Source: Anaerocolumna sedimenticola
GTDB lineage: Bacteria; Bacillota; Clostridia; Lachnospirales; Lachnospiraceae
DNA: 64,000 nucleotides
Assembly: GCF_009931695.1 (NCBI RefSeq)
Contig: NZ_CP048000.1
Location: 2,249,501-2,313,500 of the forward strand
Direction of reading: 5' to 3'
In this document: positions 46,659-55,047 of the stretch, one piece after another
Layout: each line of letters opens with the position of its first letter
How positions within the stretch are numbered: the stretch's first letter is position 1
Translations under genes and position numbers: made by a program
The notes under the pieces: generated by a model
What the model was told of the DNA's origin: nothing
Databases searched by the model: none
The model's input: the letters and a program-made list of their open reading frames with translations, nothing else

Positions 46659-47615
46659 ATGCAAAGAAAATATTCTATAATTACAGGTTTTATGGGAAAA
46701 GTACAGGACCGTTTTATCGATTACCAGCCGGTCCGCCCAATGGAAGAAATGGTGGAGATGGCTTCCAGAGTAAAAGGGTGTTCAGGTCTGGAGGTAGTTT
46801 ATCCCCAGAATTTTACCAATGCCAAAAAACTAAAAGAACTATTGGATGCCTATCATTTAGGGGTTTCCACGGTAAATTTAAATGTGAAAGGTGACGTTAT
46901 GTGGAGATACGGCTCTTTCTCAAATCCGGATCCGGAGATCAGAAAAGAAGCGGTAAATGCAATGAAACGGGCGATGGACTGTGCCGGAGAGCTCAATTGC
47001 GGAGTCGTCACTTGTGCATTATTAAATGATGGTGTTGATTATCCTTTTGAGACAGACTATCTGGATGCTTTCCAATATACCCTTGATGGAATCAGGGAAG
47101 CGGCGGAATACCGCAGGGATATTAAAATAAGCTTAGAGTATAAACAATCCGAGCCAAGAATCCACTGCCTGTTAAATAATGCGGGGAAAATGGCATATTT
47201 TACCCAGATGACAGGAAAAGACAATGTAGGGGTCACATTAGACTTTGGGCATGCCCTGCAGGCGTTGGAGGTTCCCGCTGATTCCGCTTCTTTTTTGGGG
47301 CAGACCAACCGTTTATTTTATATTCATATTAATGATAATTTTAGAAACTGGGATTGGGATATGGTTCCGGGTACGGTTAACTTTTGGGATTACATAGAGT
47401 TTGCCCTGGCTTTGAAGAAAGTAAATTATAATGGCTGGATTACAGCCGATGTTTTCCCCCAGAGGCATGATCCTGTTAAAATCATGGAGAAAACCTTTGA
47501 ATGGATGGATTATATTTTTGATATTGCTGATAGAATAGATGAAAAAAAATTAAAAGAGATGCAGACGGAATTGAAAACCTTTGAAATACTGGATTATATC
47601 CGCTCTTTAATCTGA
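46659..47615 (+). CDS. Sugar phosphate isomerase/epimerase family (xylose-isomerase-like TIM barrel)
   Basis: A 318-residue AP-endonuclease-2-fold enzyme. Metal-binding residues are found in KISLEYKQSEPRIH (Glu), GVTLDFGHALQA (Asp, His) and FYIHINDNFRNWDWDM (His, Asp, Asp). A C-terminal Glu/Asp block ADVFPQRHDP follows. Family members isomerise or epimerise sugars, or dehydrate inosose; D-apiose-type isomerases also fall in related groups. I prefer the ATG at 46659 because AAAGGA is 9 bases away; the ATG at 46650 is too close. It is followed by the crotonase gene after 13 bases. Confidence 0.85.
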   Translation: MQRKYSIITGFMGKVQDRFIDYQPVRPMEEMVEMASRVKGCSGLEVVYPQNFTNAKKLKELLDAYHLGVSTVNLNVKGDVMWRYGSFSNPDPEIRKEAVNAMKRAMDCAGELNCGVVTCALLNDGVDYPFETDYLDAFQYTLDGIREAAEYRRDIKISLEYKQSEPRIHCLLNNAGKMAYFTQMTGKDNVGVTLDFGHALQALEVPADSASFLGQTNRLFYIHINDNFRNWDWDMVPGTVNFWDYIEFALALKKVNYNGWITADVFPQRHDPVKIMEKTFEWMDYIFDIADRIDEKKLKEMQTELKTFEILDYIRSLI

Positions 47616-47628
47616 CTAAGGAGTTAGT

Positions 47629-48345
47629 ATGAAATATCAGAATATAAATTGCTATCGGAAAAATGAATTCTCCATCATTGAAATCAACCGTCCATATGCA
47701 AATAACAAACTATCCGTAAACTGTATGTCAGAAATATTGGAAGCCTTTGAACATTCGGAACATGATAACAATTGTAAGGTTGTAATTCTTACGGGAAAGG
47801 GAGAGTTTTTTTGCGGGGGCGGCGATCTTGGAGATTATTATCAGCAAAATTCCCGGGATATTCTTTATTTTGGAAACCTGCTTGTTAAGCTTCATCAAAA
47901 GATAGCGAAGTTCCCTAAACTGGTAACCGCTGCTGTTAACGGAGATGTATGCGGCGGAGGTTTAAGTTTGTTGGAATGTTGTGATCTTGCAGTGTCGGTG
48001 CGGACTTCCAGTTTTTCAATACCGGAAATTAATAATGAGTTAGCTCCCATGATTTCCTTAATGGGAATACGAAACCATTTCAGCAGAAAGCAATGTATGG
48101 AAATGATTGCTTTCGGAAAAGAATTAGATGCCGGAACAGCTCTTTCCTATGGCTTGATTAATCATATAACGGAACGAGAGGATGTGATTGATGTTGCTAT
48201 GGAATATGTAAGAAAATTTTTGGGAAAAAACGAATTTGCATTCTCCATATGTAAACAATATTATAATAATACCCAGGGCTTATCCTATGACCAGCAATAT
48301 GAGGCAGGGAAATATCATCTTGTGACCATGCTGAAATCTTTTTAA
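47629..48345 (+). CDS. Enoyl-CoA hydratase/isomerase (crotonase) family protein
   Basis: A 238-residue crotonase-fold protein. Oxyanion-hole segments are VVILTGKGEFFCGGGDLGDYY and VNGDVCGGGLSLLECCDLAV. The Glu in SSFSIPEINNELAPM may be catalytic. The superfamily acts on acyl-CoA but also includes carbon-carbon hydrolases and decarboxylases of non-CoA substrates. No CoA ligase or thiolase is nearby, so a non-standard reaction on a sugar-derived beta-keto compound is possible. AAGGAGT lies just before the ATG. Last gene of the cluster. Confidence 0.87.
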   Translation: MKYQNINCYRKNEFSIIEINRPYANNKLSVNCMSEILEAFEHSEHDNNCKVVILTGKGEFFCGGGDLGDYYQQNSRDILYFGNLLVKLHQKIAKFPKLVTAAVNGDVCGGGLSLLECCDLAVSVRTSSFSIPEINNELAPMISLMGIRNHFSRKQCMEMIAFGKELDAGTALSYGLINHITEREDVIDVAMEYVRKFLGKNEFAFSICKQYYNNTQGLSYDQQYEAGKYHLVTMLKSF

Positions 48346-48396
48346 GAAGCTTCCTTTATGATAAAGCAATAACATAATAACTTAAAAGGGCTCCTT

Positions 48397-48550
48397 ATAA
48401 GTATACCGCAGGATGTGTGGCCATACCTGAATCTAAGATGAAATATTTGCTGCAAAAATTAGACGTTAACAGCCAGAATAAAATAGCAGCATCCATTATA
48501 ATTGATACGACGGATAATATTTTATCATATTAGTTTTATTTTCATTAGGA
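48397..48550 (+). repeat. Direct repeat, copy 2 (orphan 3' end of the L,D-transpeptidase gene)
   Basis: An isolated copy of 35529-35682 with two substitutions and no gaps, including the stop codon and part of the 3' flank. It has no start and cannot be expressed as a protein. It closes the 12.7-kb catabolic segment on the right. Confidence 0.93.
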
Positions 48551-48598
48551 CTCGTTACATTGTTATTTAATAAATATTTTAAAGGCTTGTAAATAATT

Positions 48599-48810
48599 GA
48601 GAAGGGGCTGTCGCAAAATAGTCAATTTACTAAACTTGTGTCTAGAATATGCTTTATATTTCTTGAATTTTGTTTCAAGTCGCGCGAATAAACGGCTCCA
48701 TTCTCTTTCTTGGAGCCATTCGCACATACTTTCAACAAAATATCCGCGAAATATAAAGCATATTCTCCCACAAGTAAGTTATATTTTGAATTTTGCAACA
48801 GCCCCTTCTC
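48599..48810. repeat. MITE-like long palindrome, 212 bp
   Basis: Termini GAGAAGGGGC and GCCCCTTCTC are perfect inverted repeats. Most of the interior also pairs: AATATGCTTTATATTTC with GAAATATAAAGCATATT, then GGCTCCA with TGGAGCC around a short loop. There is no coding capacity. The GGGGCTGT(C/T)GCAAAA ends resemble those of insertion sequences, so it may be a non-autonomous element. No clear target duplication is visible. Confidence 0.75.
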
Positions 48811-48955
48811 GTTTTCTCTATTGGATAGCTTAAAAAGTCATTTCATCAAAATTGGCAGATATTTTTATCTCTTTGAATAGCCCAAATGCTGTCCACATAA
48901 AGATAGTAGGACTGGAATGGGCAGTGTACAAAAGGAAGTTTTAATTCTTTTATTG

Positions 48956-49003
48956 TTGACAAAATAAATAACCGATTTTATAATGAGTTTAAATTCACTC
49001 ATT
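48956..49003 (+). promoter_or_regulatory. tetR promoter with overlapping palindromic operator
   Basis: Perfect consensus TTGACA (48956-48961), 17-base spacer, TATAAT (48979-48984). The inverted repeat AATGAGT-8-ACTCATT (48982-49003) overlaps the -10 box. The same repeat recurs at 51374-51395. This fits negative autoregulation by the TetR protein encoded directly downstream. Confidence 0.85.
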
Positions 49004-49018
49004 GAAAGGAGCAATTTT

Positions 49019-49615
49019 ATGCCGCGCACAAAAGAACAGTTTGAAGCAATGCGTTTAGCAACACGTGAGAAAATACTTGCGGCAGCCGGAGAATTATTTG
49101 CAAAAAAGGGTCTGGCGGGGACAAACGTGCAGGAAATAGCTGATTTGGCAGGTATAAGTATAGGATTGTTATACCGCCATTATAAAACAAAGGAAGAACT
49201 CTTTGATGCACTTGTAAGTGAAGCATCCGATGGTTTAGCGGAGGTGGCAAAATTATTTTTATCAGATGCTCCGCCGGTAAAAATCATTGAGAACTTTTGT
49301 AAAGAAGTAGTAACCGATGTAGAGAAGAATGATGACTTTAACAATAGTGTCATGCTGATTACGCAAGCCATTACCTCCGGAAATCAAAGTACGGCTTTAC
49401 AGACTTTATTAATGCGGGATAAAGAAATGTTTGATGCCTTGAAAAAATTAGTTGAACGGGGGCAAAGCGAAAGAGTTTGTCGGCCTGGTAATCCGTATGA
49501 TTTAGCCCTGTTGTTCTGTTCTATGTTACAGGGAATCAGTCAATTCAAATTGGTTCTAAAAGAAGAATACAAAGCCCCTGCACCGGAATCTTTGTCGTCC
49601 ATATTGCTTGTGTAG
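49019..49615 (+). CDS. TetR/AcrR-family transcriptional regulator
   Basis: A 198-residue repressor-type regulator. The N-terminal helix-turn-helix is complete: REKILAAAGELFAKKGLAGT, NVQEIADLAGISIGLLYRHY and KTKEELFDALV. The C-terminal ligand domain is diverged, as usual. ATG 49019 after GAAAGGAG. It forms an operon with the drug-type ABC exporter genes that follow 12 bases later and probably controls them through the palindrome in its own promoter. The inducer is unknown. Confidence 0.93.
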   Translation: MPRTKEQFEAMRLATREKILAAAGELFAKKGLAGTNVQEIADLAGISIGLLYRHYKTKEELFDALVSEASDGLAEVAKLFLSDAPPVKIIENFCKEVVTDVEKNDDFNNSVMLITQAITSGNQSTALQTLLMRDKEMFDALKKLVERGQSERVCRPGNPYDLALLFCSMLQGISQFKLVLKEEYKAPAPESLSSILLV

Positions 49616-49627
49616 AAAGGAATTTTA

Positions 49628-50560
49628 GTGATGCAAGATTACATTATTAATATAAACGGGTTATACAAGTCTTTTAAGGGAGTTGATGTACTAAAAGGCA
49701 TTAACTTGAAAATACGGAAAGGCAGTGTTTTTTGCCTGCTCGGCTCCAATGGAGCCGGTAAAACTACAACTGTAAAAATACTATCAACCCTTTTGCAAGC
49801 CGATAAAGGTAAGATTAATATTTGCGGATTTGATTTAAAAAAGGACCCGCAAAAAGTACGGGAATCCATTAGTATGACCGGGCAATATGCCGCTGTAGAC
49901 GAACTGTTAACCGGCCGTGAAAATATGTATTTGATTGGACAACTTTTGCATATCGCCGGTTATAAAGAACGGGCAGAAATATTATTTAAGCAATTTGAAT
50001 TATCTGGTGCCGCCAATCGGCGCAGCGGCACATATTCCGGTGGAATGCGCCGGAAATTGGACATTGCTATGAGCCTGATGGGGAATCCGCAAATTCTTTT
50101 TCTTGATGAACCCACAACTGGGCTTGATCCACAAAACCGCATAGCTATGTGGCAGGAAGTTATAAAGTTAAAACAAATGGGCATAACGATTTTTCTGACA
50201 ACGCAATATTTAGAAGAAGCTGAACGCCTTGCCGACCATGTTGCCATTTTAAATAATGGTATCATTACTGCGGAGGGCAGTGTTGGCCAGCTTAAAAATT
50301 TACTGCCCATCGGAGCCGTTCAACTTATGTTTGATGAAAAACAGTATGGCCCGGCACAAAGCATTTTGGAAGCTGAATCGGCAGCTTCCAATGACGCGGG
50401 TCTGTCATTAACTGTAATGACAGATGGAAGTGTAGAAGCGTTAACCACCTTACTTGTTAAGTTTCGGGATGCCGGTATACGTGTAAAGAGTGTTGTGCAA
50501 AAACAGCCGACTTTAGAAGATGTCTTTTTAAGCCAGATATATTCTGGAAAGGAGGATTAG
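49628..50560 (+). CDS. ABC transporter ATP-binding protein (DrrA-like, daunorubicin-resistance family)
   Basis: A 310-residue ATPase. Walker A is GSNGAGKTTTVK, followed by the signature YSGGMRRKLDIAMSL and Walker B ILFLDEPTTGLDPQNR. The C-terminal extension (about 230-310) ends QKQPTLEDVFLSQI, characteristic of the DrrA branch. GTG 49628 and ATG 49631 are both possible starts after AAGGAATTTTA. It pairs with the permease encoded 4 bases later and exports a hydrophobic drug or lipid-like compound. Confidence 0.92.
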   Translation: MMQDYIININGLYKSFKGVDVLKGINLKIRKGSVFCLLGSNGAGKTTTVKILSTLLQADKGKINICGFDLKKDPQKVRESISMTGQYAAVDELLTGRENMYLIGQLLHIAGYKERAEILFKQFELSGAANRRSGTYSGGMRRKLDIAMSLMGNPQILFLDEPTTGLDPQNRIAMWQEVIKLKQMGITIFLTTQYLEEAERLADHVAILNNGIITAEGSVGQLKNLLPIGAVQLMFDEKQYGPAQSILEAESAASNDAGLSLTVMTDGSVEALTTLLVKFRDAGIRVKSVVQKQPTLEDVFLSQIYSGKED

Positions 50561-50563
50561 GAC

Positions 50564-51325
50564 ATGAAATTTATTAGACAAATAAAAGAAATAGGAGCAA
50601 TGACCAAACGGTGTATGATGTATACGCTACGCAATGTGGATAATTTGCTTACTATGCTGTTCTTGCCTATTGCAGTATTACTTTTGTTCGTTTTCGTATT
50701 TGGTGGAGCAATCCAAACAGGAAATGATAACTATATAGATTATGTTATTTTCGGCATACTTCTTATCAACATAGGTTATGGGGCAGGAACAACTGCCGTA
50801 AGCCTGAATGTAGACTTGCAGAATGGTATCATCGATCGTTTTAGGACGATGCCTATTGGAAGAAATGTAGTACTTACCGGACATGTTCTCGCTTCCATTA
50901 TTAAGAACATAATCTCAACAGTGGTATTGTTTGTATTGGCATTTTTGATAGGATTTCGATCAGTCGCAGGTTTTGGAGGATGGTTCGCGGCTGTGTGCAT
51001 CCTTTTACTGTATAGCCTTGCTATGACCTGGCTTGCAATCGTTTTTGGGTTAATTGCAAAAACACCGGAGGGTGCCAGCGCATTTAGTTATGTGTTTTTA
51101 TTCTTTCCTTATATTAGTTCTGCGTTTGTGCCAACAAAAACTATGCCAAAGGCATTACGTTTACTTGCTGAAAATCAACCTGTCACACCAATTAACGAAA
51201 GTGTTCGTACGCTGTTAATGGATTTACCCGTAGGAAACAATGTATTTTTATCATTGATATGGTGTCTTGGAATTACTGCAGTTACTTATGGCATCTCCGG
51301 ATGGATTTATGGTAGAAAATCATAG
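50564..51325 (+). CDS. ABC-2 type exporter permease (DrrB-like)
   Basis: A 253-residue membrane subunit with six hydrophobic segments. FRTMPIGRNVVLTGHVLAS and the late LRLLAENQPVTPINESVRTLL are typical of the DrrB/NodJ-like ABC-2 permease branch. It follows the ATPase gene with only 3 bases between stop and start. Together with TetR it forms a classical regulated efflux unit. Confidence 0.92.
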   Translation: MKFIRQIKEIGAMTKRCMMYTLRNVDNLLTMLFLPIAVLLLFVFVFGGAIQTGNDNYIDYVIFGILLINIGYGAGTTAVSLNVDLQNGIIDRFRTMPIGRNVVLTGHVLASIIKNIISTVVLFVLAFLIGFRSVAGFGGWFAAVCILLLYSLAMTWLAIVFGLIAKTPEGASAFSYVFLFFPYISSAFVPTKTMPKALRLLAENQPVTPINESVRTLLMDLPVGNNVFLSLIWCLGITAVTYGISGWIYGRKS

Positions 51326-51373
51326 GTTATATTTTAGGCATATAAAGTAAGGCCTTTTATTTTTAGAAGTATT

Positions 51374-51395
51374 AATGAGTATGTATTCACTCATT
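51374..51395. promoter_or_regulatory. Second copy of the TetR-type palindrome, downstream of the exporter
   Basis: AATGAGT-8-ACTCATT, with the same arms and spacing as 48982-49003; the last bases of the spacer (ATTC) are also shared. No full gene follows on the plus strand; only a coding remnant lies behind it. Confidence 0.7.
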
Positions 51396-51411
51396 ATTAA
51401 AATTAGATTTA

Positions 51412-51504
51412 AAGATTACCGGACCCGGAAGAGCCGGCCAGGAACTGTCTGAAATATTTACAAACGAGGAATTATGCCTGACCGGTTTACATATTGCACA
51501 TTAA
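51412..51504 (+). pseudogene. Short coding remnant, perhaps the C-terminus of an ABC ATPase
   Basis: An open stretch of 30 codons without a start reads GPGRAGQELSEIFTNEELCL and TGLHIAH before the stop. The LSEIFTNEELCLTGL pattern recalls the C-terminal tail of bacitracin/lantibiotic-type ABC ATPases, but this rests on memory of the family only. It lies right behind the second TetR-type palindrome. Confidence 0.25.
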
Positions 51505-51549
51505 AAAAGTGGTTTTGTAAAAGAAAAAGCTTTTAACCGGTTTATGATC

Positions 51550-51906
51550 TTAACATTTTTCACCAATGGGATCTTCTATCAGGGTTGCAACTCTGAATTC
51601 ATGTCTGTGTCCGTCATTTACAGTTGTTACCGACTCTAAAAAATGTACATGGCGGTTATTGCCAACCGGAATTGCTCCCGAGGTATTTCCACAAAATTCA
51701 TGAAAGTGGTCTTCATAAAAATCTGTCCTGAATGCAACCTCATGGTAATGATCCTGTCCGTAAGGAATGGCTTCACCGGATACGGTTGCAAATCTATGAT
51801 TATGCGGATCTTCCTCACGTTCAGCAATCATAACACTTCCCTGAACTTCATGAACATGTCTTTGTCCTTTGTTACAATACTGGTTATTATAATTTGTATA
51901 AGCCAT
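51550..51906 (-). CDS. ymaF: YmaF family protein (His-rich repeat protein)
   Basis: A 118-residue small protein with regularly spaced His pairs: GQRHVHEVQGS, DPHNHRF, QDHYHEV, EDHFHEF, RHVHFLES and GHRHEF, ending TLIEDPIG. This is the YmaF pattern of Bacillus and Clostridia. The repeated H-x-H units could bind metal, but no function is established. AGGAG lies before the ATG. Single-gene unit. Confidence 0.9.
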   Translation of the reverse strand: MAYTNYNNQYCNKGQRHVHEVQGSVMIAEREEDPHNHRFATVSGEAIPYGQDHYHEVAFRTDFYEDHFHEFCGNTSGAIPVGNNRHVHFLESVTTVNDGHRHEFRVATLIEDPIGEKC

Positions 51907-52077
51907 ATAATTGCTCCTCGCATAAGAGATTTAAGAATGAACCAGACTCATTCCCACTACAATTATATGACAAAAATGTCAAAATGTGACATGACCGATA
52001 AGTAATCAATAGGTAGTTGCGAAACAAGTTAAATGGTTGGTAAAAGGAGGATTGCAAAAATTATATTTATAATACAG

Positions 52078-53616
52078 TTAGAGCGTTTTAATTATTTGGC
52101 TCATATCCTCAGCTATGCCATTTAGCATTTCCGCACTGCTTGCAAGTTCTTCACTTGTGGCCAGATTCTGATTGATGGAATCAAATACCTGATTAAATCT
52201 ATCAATTGTCTGGTTCGTAGCTTCCGTAATTTTTGAATTGAATACCACCGTATTCTGAGTTTCGCTAAGCATTGTCTGGGTAAGGCTGCTGATTTCATTA
52301 ATATTTTGCCCCGAGTCTTTTAGGCTTGTAATCATATTGTTTACGTCATGTACCGCATTATTTAACAATGTATTACCGTGACTTACTTTTTCCGTATTTT
52401 GAGCCATTAGCGATTTAACCTGGTTTACTCTTTCCTTAAATTCCTGGGTGATGGAAGCTACCTGGGTTAACGAATTATTTGTATCTTCCGCCAGTTTTCT
52501 GATTTCATCTGCCACTACGGCAAATCCCTTACCTTGTTCCCCTGCTCTTGCCGCCTCAATGGAAGCGTTTAAGGAGAGCAGATTTGTCTGGTTGGATATC
52601 TGGCGTATGATTTCCAACACATTATCAATCTGGCCGGATTTATCCTCAAGAATATAGGTCGCGTCTAAAGTATTTTCAATATCCTTCTTAATATCAACAA
52701 TAATGTTTAGGGTCTTATTCAGGGAATTTCCATTATTATTTGACAGTTCTATTAATTCTGCGGATTTATTTTCTGTATCTTTTATTTTATCAGTTATGGA
52801 TTCGCAAGAATTTAATAAGTTATTTAAGCTTCGGTTATTTTCCTCAATGCCTTTTAACATCCTGTCTGAATCCGCCGCAGCTTTTTTACTGGTATCAGCA
52901 ATCTCTTCAACGGATGCACTCTCTTCGTTTGCGATTGCCGCCAGATTTTCGCTGGATATAAGCAGGGATTGGACATATTCGGAAACTTTCTCAAATAAAA
53001 TGTTGTTTTTTTCGTTATGTTCTTTCAAAGACCCTTCATTGATTTCAACGGTTTTTAAGATTCTGGATGAAAAATAAGTGAAAATAAATATACCGAAAGA
53101 AATCAGGCCGATTACTACAGCTCTTAAAATTAACTCTCTGATCATATGCCCTCCATCAGGCAGAGAAGATGGGTTTAAAAAGAAAATAATCACCTGTGAT
53201 AGTACACCCAACAGGATATAAGCAATATTTAATTTCGTATCCAGTAATAAAGCACCTACAATTATAAAATAAAAAACAGAACACCAGATTTCCCGGGATG
53301 GTACCATAAGGCCGATATACAAATAATTTGCATAGGAAAATAACAATACGATGATTTTAAGTGCCTGAAACGTTTGAAAAGAATGATTGTTTTCTTTTGT
53401 GGTCTGGTCATATAATAATTTAAAAGTGATTATTTCAATAACCATAAGTGCGGAAAATATATTTAGGGACATCCATTTTATTTCCGGAAAGAAACCGGTT
53501 AGTTTTAAGAAAATAAATAGAGATGCTGCCAGAAAAGCACTGATTGAGTACAGAATAACGATATGTTTCAGTGTATTAAATTGATAGTGTATTATGGTAC
53601 TTTTTTCATTAGTCAT
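52078..53616 (-). CDS. Methyl-accepting chemotaxis protein with multi-pass membrane sensor
   Basis: A 512-residue chemoreceptor. The first 190 residues form about six membrane helices with hardly any periplasmic loop, so it senses membrane or cytoplasmic cues. There is no obvious HAMP domain. The cytoplasmic signalling hairpin (about 225-510) has the conserved tip [20 protein letters not shown] followed by [19 protein letters not shown], which contacts CheA/CheW. Start after AAGAGGTAATATT. Its long leader carries a c-di-GMP riboswitch and a terminator, so expression should follow c-di-GMP level. Confidence 0.93.
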   Translation of the reverse strand: MTNEKSTIIHYQFNTLKHIVILYSISAFLAASLFIFLKLTGFFPEIKWMSLNIFSALMVIEIITFKLLYDQTTKENNHSFQTFQALKIIVLLFSYANYLYIGLMVPSREIWCSVFYFIIVGALLLDTKLNIAYILLGVLSQVIIFFLNPSSLPDGGHMIRELILRAVVIGLISFGIFIFTYFSSRILKTVEINEGSLKEHNEKNNILFEKVSEYVQSLLISSENLAAIANEESASVEEIADTSKKAAADSDRMLKGIEENNRSLNNLLNSCESITDKIKDTENKSAELIELSNNNGNSLNKTLNIIVDIKKDIENTLDATYILEDKSGQIDNVLEIIRQISNQTNLLSLNASIEAARAGEQGKGFAVVADEIRKLAEDTNNSLTQVASITQEFKERVNQVKSLMAQNTEKVSHGNTLLNNAVHDVNNMITSLKDSGQNINEISSLTQTMLSETQNTVVFNSKITEATNQTIDRFNQVFDSINQNLATSEELASSAEMLNGIAEDMSQIIKTL

Positions 53617-53741
53617 AATATTACCTCTTCCCTTAAATTAATTAATGTTTAAGAATAATGCTGATTACGTATGAGATTTAAAAGACCGGAGATTATTCCG
53701 GATTTCTCTTCCTGCTAACTGATAAGAGATAATATCCTTAG

Positions 53742-53777
53742 GATAAAAAAATAGATGGCACAAAGAATGCCATCTAT
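53742..53777 (-). terminator. Riboswitch expression-platform terminator
   Basis: Minus-strand stem AGATGGCA/TGCCATCT (53753-53760 with 53768-53775) followed by ATTTTTTTAT. It lies directly behind the aptamer and upstream of the chemoreceptor start. Confidence 0.85.
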
Positions 53778-53784
53778 CATCTAT

Positions 53785-53872
53785 CCTTACAGCAACTCTC
53801 AGCAGCCTGGCTATCATGGGTAAAACCTTTAGATCCATGGCTTTGCGTCCTTACCTTTTGATAAGTTTGCCT
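53785..53872 (-). ncRNA. Cyclic di-GMP-I riboswitch (GEMM-I) aptamer
   Basis: Read on the minus strand: GGACGCAAAGCCATGGATC, then a TAAAGG tetraloop-receptor-like segment, TTTTACC, and CATGATAGCCAGGCTGC. The conserved blocks ACGCAAAGCC and TGATAGCCAGGCTGC and their spacing are those of the GEMM-I class. The aptamer precedes the intrinsic terminator at 53742-53777 and the chemoreceptor gene 170 bases downstream. The exact ends of the P1 helix are approximate. Confidence 0.88.
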
Positions 53873-53977
53873 TTATTAATTTCACAGCAGGATTAATACC
53901 GTATGATAAATTATATCATGAAGCTGCTTTTAATCAATAGGAGTTTGTAAATTATACCAAAATACGTTTACAATTAT

Positions 53978-54355
53978 TTATTTCATAGAATTTAACTGAT
54001 CTTTGCGATGTTCCTGTTTTTCAACCGTATTTTTCAGTGCTTCATTATCCATATGGTCTGCATTATGATCCAGGTAACCATTGGTATATTCATAACGTTT
54101 TTCTAAGTTTTTTACCTGGTCATTATTACTGTGTTCACCATGAACGATAATATTTTTCAGATTTTTAATTTCCTCGTTGCGGCCCTGCTGAACTTCTTTT
54201 GCATGCTTTAAATTTTCAGGATTTGAAATTTCTGAATTTTGCTCCAGATGCCGTTCGGTTCGTGTCTCTCTTTCCACTAAATTAATGAGATGGTCAACTC
54301 TGCGTTCGTTTTCACTGGAAGTTTTGCCGGAAGTATTTGACATATTACTATTCAT
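53978..54355 (-). CDS. Small hydrophilic coiled-coil-like protein of unknown function
   Basis: A 125-residue highly charged protein rich in Asn, Glu, Lys and His, with no membrane segment or signal peptide. Segments such as DHLINLVERETRTERHLEQN and VKNLEKRYEYTNGYL suggest amphipathic helices. I do not recognise a family. AAAGGTGG precedes the ATG and the frame has normal codon use, which supports a real gene. Composition recalls small stress or spore proteins, but this is only an impression. Confidence 0.65.
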   Translation of the reverse strand: MNSNMSNTSGKTSSENERRVDHLINLVERETRTERHLEQNSEISNPENLKHAKEVQQGRNEEIKNLKNIIVHGEHSNNDQVKNLEKRYEYTNGYLDHNADHMDNEALKNTVEKQEHRKDQLNSMK

Positions 54356-54541
54356 TATATTTTACCACCTTTCTTAAAGTTGAGATAGTTATTCTCAAAT
54401 ATATTTTTCTTCTATAATGAAATACCTATTCTGTAAATCCTTTATAAAAGCATACCAATACAGGTTAATTTTCTCGCCTTTCGTATATTTTAACTGTATA
54501 AAAAAAATTGCTGCATAATTGTATAAAAAAAAATTGCTGTA

Positions 54542-54575
54542 TTGACATTATTTAAAATAGTTAGTATACTAACTA
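54542..54575 (+). promoter_or_regulatory. marR promoter with perfect 18-bp palindromic operator
   Basis: TTGACA (54542-54547), 17-base spacer, TATACT (54565-54570). TAGTTAGTATACTAACTA (54558-54575) is a perfect palindrome covering the -10 box. This is a typical arrangement for autoregulation by the MarR protein encoded 19 bases downstream. Confidence 0.87.
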
Positions 54576-54593
54576 CTCTGAGAGGTGAAAATT

Positions 54594-55037
54594 ATGCTTG
54601 AAAGTAAAGAAATAGGATATATCCTGCACCGGGCGGCAATGTTCGCTAAATGCCATTTAACAAATAAATTAAATGAATTTGACATTACACCGGGACAATA
54701 CATGGTGCTGAAAGAGATTTATTATTATCAAATAAATAATAAAGAATTTGGGTTATCCCCTGCCTGTATTGCTGCCAGTTTGGAATCAGACAGGCCGACG
54801 ATATCAGGAATCCTGGAAAGACTGGAGGCACAGAACCTGACAGAACGTGTTCATAATCCCCAGGATAAAAGATCCTGTCTTATCCGTGTTACGCAGAAAG
54901 CCATGGATAAGTTAAAAGAGCTGGAAGAGATATCGGCAGTGAATGATGCTAAAATACGAAACGGATTTACGGAAGAAGAGATAGATACGTTTAAAAATTA
55001 TTTATTACGTGTTGCAGATAATTTTAAAAATGGATAG
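54594..55037 (+). CDS. MarR-family transcriptional regulator
   Basis: A 147-residue winged-helix regulator. ITPGQYMVLKEIYYY precedes the recognition region SPACIAASLESDRPTISGIL, and the wing is LTERVHNPQDKRSCLIRVT. ATG 54594 follows AGAGGTG; an upstream in-frame GTG overlaps that ribosome site and is unlikely. It forms an operon with the MATE transporter after 10 bases and very likely represses it through the palindrome at 54558-54575. Confidence 0.93.
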   Translation: MLESKEIGYILHRAAMFAKCHLTNKLNEFDITPGQYMVLKEIYYYQINNKEFGLSPACIAASLESDRPTISGILERLEAQNLTERVHNPQDKRSCLIRVTQKAMDKLKELEEISAVNDAKIRNGFTEEEIDTFKNYLLRVADNFKNG

Positions 55038-55047
55038 GAGTGAAAGA

